DNA of 31,678 bases. Origin: Clostridiaceae bacterium. Lineage in GTDB: Bacteria > Bacillota > Clostridia > Peptostreptococcales > Peptostreptococcaceae. Below, in pieces: positions 16,106 to 23,983 of this stretch. Positions within the stretch are counted from its first letter, which is position 1. Every line of letters begins with the position of its first letter. The position numbers and the translations under genes are program-made. The stretch is taken from contig CABIVQ010000039.1 of assembly GCA_902362365.1 (NCBI GenBank), positions 1 through 31,678 on the forward strand. Direction: 5' to 3'. The notes beneath the pieces were generated by a model. That model saw only the letters and a program-made list of their open reading frames with translations, ran no database searches and had not been told where the DNA came from.

Positions 16106-16798
16106 ATAAATTATTATGAAGAATTTGAAATAGATAATAGATTAAAACAAATAGGCATAGAAAGTGATAAATTAGATCTAATATATGAACTTGTAAGTGA
16201 AATAATAAATGCAAAAGATAAAGCTTTGGACATTATAGTAGGATTATATAGATATAAAGGAATCGAATTTGAAGAAGAAGAGAAAATAGAATTATCAAAA
16301 GAACTAACAACTCAAATTAAAGATAAGGTAATTGAGTATGTTTATTCAAATGATAATGCTACTTATAGTGAGGCTATGATAGTTATAAACTATTTTTTAC
16401 TACAACTTTATAGAGGAATAGGATTAAGTGTAGAGGAGGTTGTTTACGATCCTTGTAAAACACAATTTCTTGTGGAAAATGAATTATTTGAAAGTGGAGG
16501 AGAAGTAACTATCAGAATAGAATTATATAATAGCTTAATAAATCCTATAAAAGAAGCAATTAATACTCTTGTAAATTGTATAAAAAGTATTTATAAGGCA
16601 AATAACTTGGTATTTAAAGAGGAAGAGGAGAAAATAGTTTCTGAAAATCTAATTTATGAATTATCTGATATCTTAATTCATTATATTTATACAGATGAGA
16701 GTGCAACATATAAATCTTCAATAGATAAAATTAATGAATATATGGTTGAATTTATAGGAAGATTCATTAAAATTAAAGATGATAATGAACACTTATAA
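16106..16798 (+). CDS. Unknown protein with internal duplication; normal start codon missing
   Basis: The frame is open from 16100, and protein-like sequence begins INYYEEFEIDNRLKQIG at 16106, just behind a good AAGGAG site (16090-16095). No ATG, GTG or TTG exists in frame there. The first standard start is TTG 16226, which has no ribosome binding site and would remove about 40 plausible residues. Either an ATA start (16106) is used, or one base was lost: adding a G to TTGAT at 16101 would give TTG-GAT-ATA with perfect spacing. The protein is helical, acidic and soluble. It holds two copies of a roughly 60-residue unit, DNA 16241-16420 and 16586-16768. Both share EEEEKI, then a long amphipathic helix ending Y-V/I-Y, a D/E-x-ATY turn and a second helix ending in GI/RF. 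I do not know the family. It sits between two MATE genes. Confidence 0.6.
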   Translation: MNYYEEFEIDNRLKQIGIESDKLDLIYELVSEIINAKDKALDIIVGLYRYKGIEFEEEEKIELSKELTTQIKDKVIEYVYSNDNATYSEAMIVINYFLLQLYRGIGLSVEEVVYDPCKTQFLVENELFESGGEVTIRIELYNSLINPIKEAINTLVNCIKSIYKANNLVFKEEEEKIVSENLIYELSDILIHYIYTDESATYKSSIDKINEYMVEFIGRFIKIKDDNEHL

Positions 16799-16801
16799 GA
16801 A

Positions 16802-16833
16802 AAAGGTGTGTATTTTTATTGATACGCACCTTT
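16802..16833 (+). terminator. Terminator after duplicated-repeat gene
   Basis: Arms AAAGGTGTGTAT (16802-16813) and ATACGCACCTTT (16822-16833), 12 pairs with one wobble; the T-run is short. Confidence 0.75.
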
Positions 16834-16952
16834 AAATTGTGATAATAATGTACTAGGATAAATATCTCTGAGCTAGATTTGTATAAAAATACAGTTTAGT
16901 TTAGAGAATTTTTAATGCATAAATTATTATCAAATATTAAGGGGGGAAGTAT

Positions 16953-18299
16953 ATGGTAAAAGATATGACAGTGGGAAATCCTACTAAGTTAATTTTATCA
17001 TTCTCAATACCACTACTTATTGGGAATGTATTTCAACAATTTTATAATATGGTAGATACTATGATAGTAGGAAGATTTATAGGGGTAGAAGCGTTAGCGG
17101 CATTAGGGGCTACAGGTTCATTAAATTTTTTAGTAGTAGGATTTATTATTGGCATAACAAGTGGATTTGCAGTACCAATAGCTTAAACTTTTGGTGCAGG
17201 AGAGGAAGATAAACTTAGGCATTATGTAGTTGTTTCATCATACTTATGTATAATTTTTTCTATAGTTATAACTTTAGTTATGGTTTTCTCAGTGAAGAAT
17301 ATTTTAACAATAATGCAGACTCCAAGTGATATATTTGAGAATGCGTACAGTTATATAAAAGTTATTTGTGGTGGAGTTACAGCGACTATAGCGTATAATA
17401 TGCTTTCAAGTATATTAAGATCTTTAGGAGATAGCAATACACCGTTATATTTTCTAATTATAGGATCAATATTAAATGTAATTTTAGATATAGTATTGAT
17501 TGTTAATTTTAAAATGGGTGTAGCTGGAGCTGCTTATGCAACTGTTGCCTCACAAGCCGTGTCAGCACTTTTATGTTTAATCTATATGTCTAAGAAATTT
17601 AAAGTATTAAGATTTAAGAAAAAAGATTTAGGTTTTGACTTAAAAACATCGATGACTCTTTTGAAAATAGGGATGCCTATGGCATTACAATTTTCAATAA
17701 CTGCGTCAGGATCGATGATACTTCAAGGTGCAATAAATTCATTTGGATCAACTATAGTAGCAGCATCAAAGGTAGAACAAATTTTAATGCAACCAGCGAT
17801 TACACTTGGAACAACAATGGCCACATATACAGGGCAAAACTTAGGTGCAGAGCGATATGATAGAATCGAAGATGGTATAAAGAGAAGTGTTAGAATATCA
17901 ATAATATTTAGTATAATAGCAGGAATAATAATAGTAATGTTTGGCACAGATATTGCAAAATTATTTATATCAGTAGAAGCACCTGAAGTTATGAAATCGG
18001 CCAAACAATATTTAAATACAGTTGCATTATTCTTTATACCTTTAGGGTTACTATTTGTATATAGACATGTACTACAAGGCCTGGGGGAAGGTATGATTAC
18101 TATGTATGCAGGTATAAGTGAATTAGTGGGAAGATTAATTGTAGGTTTCTTTTTATCGAAATATTTAGGATATACAGCAATTTGTTTAGCAGGTCCAGCA
18201 GCTTGGATTGCAGCGGCTGTATTACTTATAGTTTGTTATTATAAAAAAGCGAAGAGTTTTAACTTAAAAGAATCTTGTGAAGAGATGTATGTAAATTAA
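16953..18299 (+). pseudogene. MATE family efflux transporter, one nonsense codon
   Basis: A 448-residue MATE reading frame interrupted only by TAA at 17184-17186 (codon 78). The text around it, SGFAVPIA-stop-TFGAGEED, matches the family motif with Gln at that place, so a single C-to-T change of CAA to TAA explains it. Before the stop it reads GNPTKLILSFSIPLLIGNVFQQFYNMVDTMIVGRF and after it the frame continues unbroken to 18299, including FKMGVAGAAYATVASQ and LGTTMATYTGQNLGAERYD. The ribosome binding site GGGGGG (16940-16945) is strong. An internal ATG at 17280 could restart but would miss the first three or so membrane segments. The lesion looks recent because nothing else has decayed; readthrough or sequencing error should be kept in mind. 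Confidence 0.88.
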
Positions 18300-18345
18300 A
18301 TAATTAAAGTTATATAAAAATAATATTATAGTAATATAGGAATGG

Positions 18346-18397
18346 GGCTGGAATATAAACTAATTTAAATTTTATTAGTTTATATTCTAGCCTTTTT
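18346..18397 (+). terminator. Terminator after second MATE gene
   Basis: Arms 18346-18364 and 18374-18392 (19 bases each, one mismatch) then five T. The rest of 18300-18576 has no gene. Confidence 0.9.
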
Positions 18398-18519
18398 CAA
18401 AGTGATGGATGCAGGTTTACTCCGATTTGAATTATAAAGCTGGTTAAAGATTTTAAATTGATAAATAATTTGCTTTGAGTAGAATAATAAAAAAGCTGAG
18501 AAGTCAGATTATAAATGGG

Positions 18520-18543
18520 TATAATTATAATTATAATTATGAT
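18520..18543 (+). repeat. Tandem TATAAT hexamers before sfsA
   Basis: Three exact TATAAT copies (18520-18525, 18526-18531, 18532-18537) followed by TATGAT (18538-18543). Each equals a -10 promoter element; no TTGACA-like -35 at 16-18 bases upstream is convincing. Confidence 0.6.
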
Positions 18544-18576
18544 AAAGTAAGATAAGTGGATTTTAAGGAGTAGAAA

Positions 18577-19272
18577 ATGAATTATAAAAAAATAGTTAAA
18601 GCAAAGTTTATAGAAAGACCAAATCGATTCATAGCATATTGTGAAGTTGATGGGAATATAGAAAAGGTTCATGTGAAGAATACAGGAAGATGTAGAGAGC
18701 TTCTAATACCAGAGTGTACAGTGTATTTAGAAGAAAGTGATAATCCAAATAGAAAGACAAAATACTCATTAATTTCAGTTGAAAAGGGAAAAAGGATAAT
18801 AAATATGGATTCTCAAGTTCCTAATAAAGTAGTTTATGAAGGGTTGAAAAATAATAAAATCAAACTTCCAGGAATAAATGAAGAAATAACCTTAATAAAA
18901 CCAGAAAAAACATATGGAAATTCTAGATTCGATATTTATTTAGAAGCAGGAAATAAGAAAGCGTTTATAGAGGTAAAGGGAGTTACTTTAGAAGAAGATA
19001 ATATAGTTAAATTTCCTGATGCAAAGACAGAAAGAGGAGTAAAGCATATAAATGAACTTATCGAAGCTAGTAAAGATGGATATTATTGTTATATATTATT
19101 TTTAATTCAAATGGATAATGTTCTTTATTTTACCCCAAATAAAGAGATGCACAAGGAATTAGGTGATGCATTAATAAAAGCTAAAAATAACGGTGTTGAA
19201 ATCTTAGCTTATGACAGCATAGTTAAGATAGGTTCTATAAATATAAATGAAAAGATAAAAGTTGTTCTTTAA
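18577..19272 (+). CDS. sfsA: SfsA family DNA/RNA nuclease
   Basis: A 231-residue protein matching SfsA (usual length about 230-240). The N-terminal OB-like part holds VHVKNTGRCRELL (31-43). The nuclease-type fold follows, with NSRFDIYL (Asp119) and AFIEVKGVTL (Glu132, Lys134), the PD-(D/E)xK pattern of restriction-endonuclease-like enzymes. FPDAKTERGVKHINEL is another strong family mark. It was named from a sugar-fermentation phenotype in Escherichia coli; its physiological role is not settled, and binding or cutting of nucleic acid is the current annotation. Start ATG 18577 behind AAGGAG (18565-18570). Its promoter region carries the TATAAT tract. Confidence 0.93.
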   Translation: MNYKKIVKAKFIERPNRFIAYCEVDGNIEKVHVKNTGRCRELLIPECTVYLEESDNPNRKTKYSLISVEKGKRIINMDSQVPNKVVYEGLKNNKIKLPGINEEITLIKPEKTYGNSRFDIYLEAGNKKAFIEVKGVTLEEDNIVKFPDAKTERGVKHINELIEASKDGYYCYILFLIQMDNVLYFTPNKEMHKELGDALIKAKNNGVEILAYDSIVKIGSININEKIKVVL

Positions 19273-19355
19273 AATTATGTTGCATCTGAATAAGTAATTA
19301 GATACTATTTAAGTGTACATATAGTGTAAATTTATTAAATATAAATTTATTTGTT

Positions 19356-19390
19356 AAGAAGGAAGGCTAAAGCCCCCTTCTTATTTTTTT
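19356..19390 (+). terminator. Terminator after sfsA
   Basis: Stem AAGAAGG (19356-19362) / CCTTCTT (19376-19382) with an inner GGC/GCC pairing, then a T-run of seven. Confidence 0.85.
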
Positions 19391-19445
19391 CTAAGGTTTT
19401 TATTCAAAATATTGTAAGAAATATGTAAGTATTTAAAAATATTAA

Positions 19446-19454
19446 TGGTATAAT
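19446..19454 (+). promoter_or_regulatory. Extended -10 promoter for the S1-domain gene
   Basis: TGGTATAAT, a TGn extended -10, 53 bases before the start codon. No good -35 is present, which extended -10 promoters tolerate. Confidence 0.55.
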
Positions 19455-19506
19455 ATTTATTGAGAGATTATATTTAAAAGATAAAGATACGAAAGGATGC
19501 ATAATT

Positions 19507-20772
19507 ATGACAAACGAATTATCGATGAAAGACTTATTAGAGCAACAAGAACAAGCTTTTAGCGAAGTAAAAGTAGGAAAAACAATAACTGCTAAAATAA
19601 TCAAAGTTACACATGATGAAGTTGTATTAGATTTAGAATATGGCTTTGATGGAATAGTACCAGCAGAAGAATTAAATATAGAAGGTAACAAGAGCATAGA
19701 AGAAGTATACAATGTAGGAGATGAAATAACTGCAGTTATACAAAGAGTTCATGAAAAAGATGGAACAATAAGATTATCTAAATTACAAGCTGATAGAAAA
19801 AATGATCTAGCAGAGGTAACTAAAGCTCATGAAGAACATAGAATAATAACAGTAAAAGTTGAAAAAGCTATAGAAAGAGGAGTATTTGCAAAATATAAAT
19901 CTATAGAATTATTTATGCCAATATCTCAAATAGATACTAAGTTTGTAAAAGAAGCTAAAGAATATGTTGGAGCAAACTTAGAAGTTTATATAATAGAGTT
20001 AGATGTTAAGAAAAATAGATTTGTAGTAAGCCATAGAGAAGTACTACAAGAGCGTATAAACAAAGAAAGAGAAGAAAGAAGAGCAAGAATACAAGCAGAA
20101 AAGGAAGCGGAAAGAGCTAGAGTTAAAGCTGAGAGAGATGCTGAAAAGGCTAGAATAAAACAAGAAAAAGAAGATTTATTCAACTCTTTAGAGGTAGGTC
20201 AAAAAAGACATGGTAAAGTTACAAAAATAATGTCTTATGGTGCATTTGTTGACCTTGGTGGATTAGAAGGGTTAGTTCATATAAATAACTTATCTTGGAA
20301 GAGAGTAGAGTCTGTTGAAGATATGTTACAAGAAGGACAAGAAGTAGATGTTTATGTATTAGATGTAGATGCAGAGACTAGAAGAATAGCATTAGCATTA
20401 AAAGACATAAATAACGACCCATGGCAATTAATAGCTGAAGATGTATATGTTGATGATGTAATAACTGGTAAAGTTGTTAGAATAATAGAAAGAGGAGCTT
20501 TCCTTGAAATAAGAGAAGGTGTAGAAGCTTTCTTACCAATATCAGAATTAAGTGAAGATAGAGTTATGAAGGTAACTAATGTAGTAAATGTTGATGATGA
20601 AGTTAAGGTAAAGGTTCTTAACTTTAATCCAGAAAACAGAAGAATGTTAGTTTCTAAAAAAGAAGCAGAAAGAGAACCAGAAGAAGATTATACTGAATAT
20701 TTAGAAGTTGAAGAATCTTTAGGAACTCTTGGAGATTTATTCAAAGATAAATTCAAAGGATTAGATAAGTAA
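19507..20772 (+). CDS. rpsA: 30S ribosomal protein S1 homologue, four S1 domains
   Basis: A 421-residue RNA-binding protein with four S1 (OB-fold) domains at about 22-93, 110-176, 228-300 and 316-385. The third, VGQKRHGKVTKIMSYGAFVDLGGLEGLVHINNLSW, is the most canonical. Between domains 2 and 3, residues 180-226 form one highly charged E/R/K/A-rich helix, repeating EAERARVKAERDAEKARIKQ, which should be a long single helix or coiled coil separating the two domain pairs. Firmicutes S1 proteins help ribosome-mRNA contact and RNA turnover. Start ATG 19507 with GAAAGGATG. Codon use looks like that of a well expressed gene. The symbol is by similarity; a separate IspH-S1 fusion elsewhere in the genome could be the true S1. 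Confidence 0.85.
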   Translation: MTNELSMKDLLEQQEQAFSEVKVGKTITAKIIKVTHDEVVLDLEYGFDGIVPAEELNIEGNKSIEEVYNVGDEITAVIQRVHEKDGTIRLSKLQADRKNDLAEVTKAHEEHRIITVKVEKAIERGVFAKYKSIELFMPISQIDTKFVKEAKEYVGANLEVYIIELDVKKNRFVVSHREVLQERINKEREERRARIQAEKEAERARVKAERDAEKARIKQEKEDLFNSLEVGQKRHGKVTKIMSYGAFVDLGGLEGLVHINNLSWKRVESVEDMLQEGQEVDVYVLDVDAETRRIALALKDINNDPWQLIAEDVYVDDVITGKVVRIIERGAFLEIREGVEAFLPISELSEDRVMKVTNVVNVDDEVKVKVLNFNPENRRMLVSKKEAEREPEEDYTEYLEVEESLGTLGDLFKDKFKGLDK

Positions 20773-20778
20773 TAAAGT

Positions 20779-20930
20779 TTGGCTATTTCAAAATATATTT
20801 TTAACAGCTGCGTATAGCTGAAAATATAAATTCACTTTCTTGCAGCTGAAAAATGTTGTAAGAGTTAGTTTATTTGAGTTTTCAGTAAAAGCTAAGTTAA
20901 ATAATGTTTATTTTGAAGTAGCCAATTTTT
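20779..20930 (+). other. Structured inverted-repeat element, three-way-junction RNA or MITE-like
   Basis: Terminal arms TTGGCTATTTCAAAATA (20779-20795) and TATTTTGAAGTAGCCAA (20909-20925) pair over 17 bases with one mismatch and are followed by TTTTT. Inside are two more hairpins: ATTTTT..CAGCTG with CAGCTGAAAAAT (about 20797-20854), and AGTTTT..AAAGCT (about 20878-20894). It could be a long terminator for the S1 gene, a small RNA, or a miniature inverted-repeat element. Confidence 0.55.
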
Positions 20931-20963
20931 ATATCACGATATAAATACAGATAGGAGATTATT

Positions 20964-21698
20964 ATGAAAGCGATATTAGATTTACACACACATACATTAG
21001 CTAGTGGACATGCATATAGCACTATAAAAGAGAATATAGAGTTTGCTAAAAAGCATGGTATAAAATACTTAGGTGTATCGGATCATGCTTGTACTATGCC
21101 TGGTGGACCACACCCATTTTTCTTTCAAAATTTAAAAGTTATACCTAAAGAAGTAGACGGTATTAGGGTTCTTAAAGGTATTGAGGGTAATATAATTGAC
21201 TTTGATGGGAACTTAGATATAAGTGAAGATATATCTCAAGGTATGGATTATATAATAGCTAGTTTACATACTCCTTGCATAGATCCAGGTTCAGAGGAAG
21301 AAAATACAAATGCAATTTTAAATGCTATGGATATCGATAAAGTAAAAATAATAGGTCATCCAGATGATAATAGATATGCCCTTAATTATGAAAAAATTGT
21401 TTTAAAAGCAAAAGAAAAAAATATATTATTAGAGATTAATAATTCCTCATTAAGTCCAAACTCTTTTAGAGAAGGAGCAGCTGAAAATTTAACCAAAATG
21501 CTTAAGATTTGTAAGGAGAATAGAGTTAGAGTAGTAATGGGAACAGACTCTCATATATGTTATGATATAGGGAAATTTGGAAACTGTGAAAAACTATTAG
21601 AAGAAGTGGAATTTCCAATAGAATTAGTTATAAATTATCATGAAAATGAAATAGTTGATTTTTTTAATATGGATTTTGAAAAAGTTATATCTAAGTAA
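20964..21698 (+). CDS. PHP domain phosphoesterase (YcdX-like)
   Basis: A 244-residue PHP-fold metal-dependent phosphatase, normal size for the YcdX branch. Metal ligands appear in DLHTHT (residues 6-11), SDHACTMPGGPHPFFF (39-54), GIEGNIID (73-80), ASLHTP, IGHPDD and GTDSHICYDIG near the C-terminus. PHP proteins of this kind usually bind three metal ions and cleave phosphomonoesters. The natural substrate is not known. Start ATG 20964 with AGGAG (20953-20957). It is convergent with the CPBP protease gene, with a shared terminator at 21715-21774. Confidence 0.9.
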   Translation: MKAILDLHTHTLASGHAYSTIKENIEFAKKHGIKYLGVSDHACTMPGGPHPFFFQNLKVIPKEVDGIRVLKGIEGNIIDFDGNLDISEDISQGMDYIIASLHTPCIDPGSEEENTNAILNAMDIDKVKIIGHPDDNRYALNYEKIVLKAKEKNILLEINNSSLSPNSFREGAAENLTKMLKICKENRVRVVMGTDSHICYDIGKFGNCEKLLEEVEFPIELVINYHENEIVDFFNMDFEKVISK

Positions 21699-21714
21699 TA
21701 AAATATAGTCACAA

Positions 21715-21774
21715 AAATATAGAAGGGAATGTTCAAAATAGACAATTTATTTTGATACATACTCTTCTATTTTA
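21715..21774. terminator. Bidirectional terminator between convergent genes
   Basis: A long imperfect hairpin: ATATAGAAG pairs with CTTCTAT, ATGT with ACAT and TCAAAATA with TATTTTGA around a short loop; A-rich left and T-rich right flanks. Confidence 0.75.
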
Positions 21775-21776
21775 GG

Positions 21777-22589
21777 TTAAAAATTATATTTTAAATAATT
21801 TTTATTTAGGAGTACAAACTTTATAAATAGAAACATTCCGAATAAAAATAAGATAAAACCGATAGATAAAGCAGAAATTGCAATATCTTTTGTCATAAGT
21901 ATAGGAGAATTAGATGAAAAGTTCATTTGAGGAAGAACACTGATTAGATTATTAGTAAAATGAGTTAAAATTGGAATTAGAATGTTTTTATATTTGATGT
22001 ATAAAATGCAGTTTGATGTAGCAAACATAATAGCACCTATAACAGCAAGCTCTATATGAAGAAAACCAAAGATAAGTGAAGAAACAATCATAGAAATTAC
22101 CGTACTAAAATATCTAGACATTCTCTTAAAAAAGATAGCCCGAAATAGAAGTTCTTCAACTAAAGGAGCGCTAATTGCTACTAATAAAAAATATAAGATA
22201 AACTTAGAAAAAGTCGTAACGTTGTCACTGCCACTATTAAGCATAAAATTTAAATTATCTGGATTAATAAAGTAGAGTATTCCTACTAAAAGAAGTACAG
22301 AGCCTAGACTGATAGATACTTGTGTTATAACAACGTTAAGTACTTCAGCAAATTTTACTTTACGTAGAAAATCTTTAAATAATTCATTAACTTTATCTTT
22401 GGAAGTTCTGAACATAAATAATAAAAATATAAACATAGTAATATTGCTACATAAGGATAAAAAATTATAATTATCAGAATAAGTTAAGTTAAAATCAACT
22501 ATTAAAGAAGGTATTATTATTGAAACTAGAACAAAGAGTATGAATGCATTAAATAGTTTTACTTCTTTAAATCCAAAATAATTATTCAT
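21777..22589 (-). CDS. CPBP family intramembrane metalloprotease
   Basis: A 270-residue, strongly hydrophobic protein with about eight membrane segments. It has the three motifs of the CPBP (CAAX protease / Abi) family: EELLFR at 145-150, FGFLH at 174-178 and HFTNN at 210-214, so all expected metal ligands (two Glu and His residues, Asn) are present. In bacteria these proteins are linked to bacteriocin self-immunity, processing of membrane peptides or membrane stress; no bacteriocin gene is seen nearby. The start is ATG 22589, chosen because its AGGGGTGG site (22601-22594) would be inside the coding region if 22604 were used. Confidence 0.88.
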   Translation of the reverse strand: MNNYFGFKEVKLFNAFILFVLVSIIIPSLIVDFNLTYSDNYNFLSLCSNITMFIFLLFMFRTSKDKVNELFKDFLRKVKFAEVLNVVITQVSISLGSVLLLVGILYFINPDNLNFMLNSGSDNVTTFSKFILYFLLVAISAPLVEELLFRAIFFKRMSRYFSTVISMIVSSLIFGFLHIELAVIGAIMFATSNCILYIKYKNILIPILTHFTNNLISVLPQMNFSSNSPILMTKDIAISALSIGFILFLFGMFLFIKFVLLNKNYLKYNF

Positions 22590-22714
22590 AATACCACCCC
22601 TCATACTAAAATATATTTGAGGGGGTAGTTTTAAATGTATTAAATTATAAAATCTAGACTAAAATTTATTTAAACATAAGAAGAAAATAAAATATTAATT
22701 TAGGGGTGATAAAT

Positions 22715-23218
22715 ATGAAATACAAAGTTGTAAAAAAACAAAATGGTAGTAAGAGGTGTATTGTATGCGGAGTAGACAATGAACTAGGATTAAAAGCATC
22801 TTTTTATGAATTAGAAAATAATGAACTAGTAGCAATTTGTAACACCAAAGACTGGCATCAGAGTTATCCAGGGAGAGTTCACGGAGGAATGTCAGCAGCA
22901 TTATTGGATGAAACAATAGGGCGTGCTGTAAGTATAAATGATGAGACTGTATGGGGGGTTACGGTATCTTTAGAATTAAAATATAGAAAACCTGTACCAA
23001 CAGACTGTGAGATAAAAGTGATTGGTAGGATAACTAAAGAAAATAGAAGAATGTTTGAAGGGAGTGGGGAAATTATATTACCAAACGGAGATGTTGCAGT
23101 AACAGCAACGGCTAAGTATATGAAGCTTCCAGTAGATAAAATAGTTGAGGGGGATTTTATAGATGATGAATGGATTGAAGTAAATGATAAAGATAAAGTT
23201 GATTATATAGAATACTAA
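22715..23218 (+). CDS. PaaI-type hotdog-fold thioesterase
   Basis: A 167-residue protein with a hotdog-fold 4HBT domain. The HGG motif (His56-Gly58) and acidic DE pair (65-66) in RVHGGMSAALLDETIGRA give the PaaI-type active site; ELKYRKPVPTDCEIKVIGRI is the central strand block. A CIVCG pair (15-18) near the N-terminus, common in this subfamily, may bind a metal. It likely hydrolyses small acyl-CoA thioesters in the cytoplasm; no pathway genes are adjacent. The start is ATG 22715: GGGGTGAT (22703-22710) is its ribosome binding site, so the in-frame GTG 22706 inside that site is unlikely. Confidence 0.88.
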   Translation: MKYKVVKKQNGSKRCIVCGVDNELGLKASFYELENNELVAICNTKDWHQSYPGRVHGGMSAALLDETIGRAVSINDETVWGVTVSLELKYRKPVPTDCEIKVIGRITKENRRMFEGSGEIILPNGDVAVTATAKYMKLPVDKIVEGDFIDDEWIEVNDKDKVDYIEY

Positions 23219-23222
23219 TAAT

Positions 23223-23735
23223 ATTTTATATATAGCAGATTAGAGCAGCTGCTGCAGAGAATATAGCTAAAGAAATTAGAAAAAAATTAATAGTTATACA
23301 GCAGAAGAAGAGTTTAACCATTATTTAGCAATGATATCTTCAGATAAAGATTTACTGGTATTAGATCACAATAGGGTAGTAAAAGACTTAAACAATTTAA
23401 ACGTTGCTGAGTTTATAAGTAAGATAAAAGAAAATTTTAAAGTTACAGAATTGGATGAAGTATCATATAAACTTCATAAAAAAGGGACATTTGGAATGGA
23501 TTTAAATTCTAAATGGTATGAACTAAAGGTTAATAAAAAATTAGCAGAAGAGACAGATATAGTAAAAAGTTTAGATGTTAGTATACTTCATGATTATATA
23601 ATAAGACCTATTCTTGGAATTGATGATCCTAGAAATGATAAGAGAATAGATTTTGTTGGAGGTATTAGAGGTATTGGTGAATTAGAAAGAAGAGTAAACG
23701 AAGATATGCAAGTTGCATTCTCTATATATAAATAG
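23223..23735 (+). pseudogene. DUF1015 family protein, C-terminal remnant
   Basis: The longest open piece (ATG 23331 to 23735) is the C-terminal third of a DUF1015 protein: LLVLDHNRVVKDLN, then SKWYELKV, LDVSILHDYIIRPILGIDDPRNDKRIDFVGGIRG. Upstream, coding traces continue in other frames: YTAEEEFNHYLA directly before it, RAAAAENIAKEIRKK (23242-23286) one frame away across a run of six A, and ILYIAD (23223-23240) another frame away. In intact genes YIADGHHR joins these, so bases are missing at 23240/23241. The first half of the about 410-residue protein is absent. The gene thus has a 5' deletion plus two frame breaks. No ribosome binding site precedes 23331. Confidence 0.85.
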
Positions 23736-23738
23736 ATA

Positions 23739-23792
23739 GGGTGTTTCAACAATATCTTTAATTTTAAAGAGTCTTTGAAATATCCTTTTTTA
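23739..23792 (+). terminator. Terminator after DUF1015 remnant
   Basis: GGGTGTTTCAA (23739-23749) pairs with TTGAAATATCC (23775-23785) using two wobbles, with an inner TCTTTA/TAAAGA stem, then seven T. Confidence 0.8.
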
Positions 23793-23883
23793 GTGTAAGA
23801 ATATTATCCGACTGATTAGCAGAATTTGTATGATATATGTAATATTAACAATTAGAATTTTTATTTTGAATTATATTAAAATT

Positions 23884-23955
23884 AAGGTGTACGAAGGTGT
23901 AATTTGATAGTATACTAATAATTGTTTGATTAGTAAAACTCTTATAAAATATAAT
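23884..23955 (+). promoter_or_regulatory. Promoter region of the AGCS-like gene with a direct repeat
   Basis: TTGATT (23926-23931), 18-base spacer, TATAAT (23950-23955). Upstream, AAGGTGTA occurs twice (23884-23891 and 23894-23901), ten bases apart, i.e. one helical turn, which suggests an activator site. Confidence 0.5.
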
Positions 23956-23983
23956 ATTGAATATTGTAAGATAGGGGGAGAGT

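Noticed and set aside
16095..16106. Start at ATG 16096 with a lost T
   Set aside because: It would need the AAGGAG site to touch the start codon; loss of a G after TTG 16101 gives correct spacing and is simpler.
17280..18299. Separate 339-residue transporter gene starting at ATG 17280
   Set aside because: It is in the same frame as the 77-codon piece before it, and the protein text joins across a single stop codon, so both are one broken MATE gene.
21777..23218. Bacteriocin immunity cluster around the CPBP protease
   Set aside because: No small double-glycine leader peptide or ABC exporter lies nearby; the neighbours are a thioesterase and a phosphoesterase.
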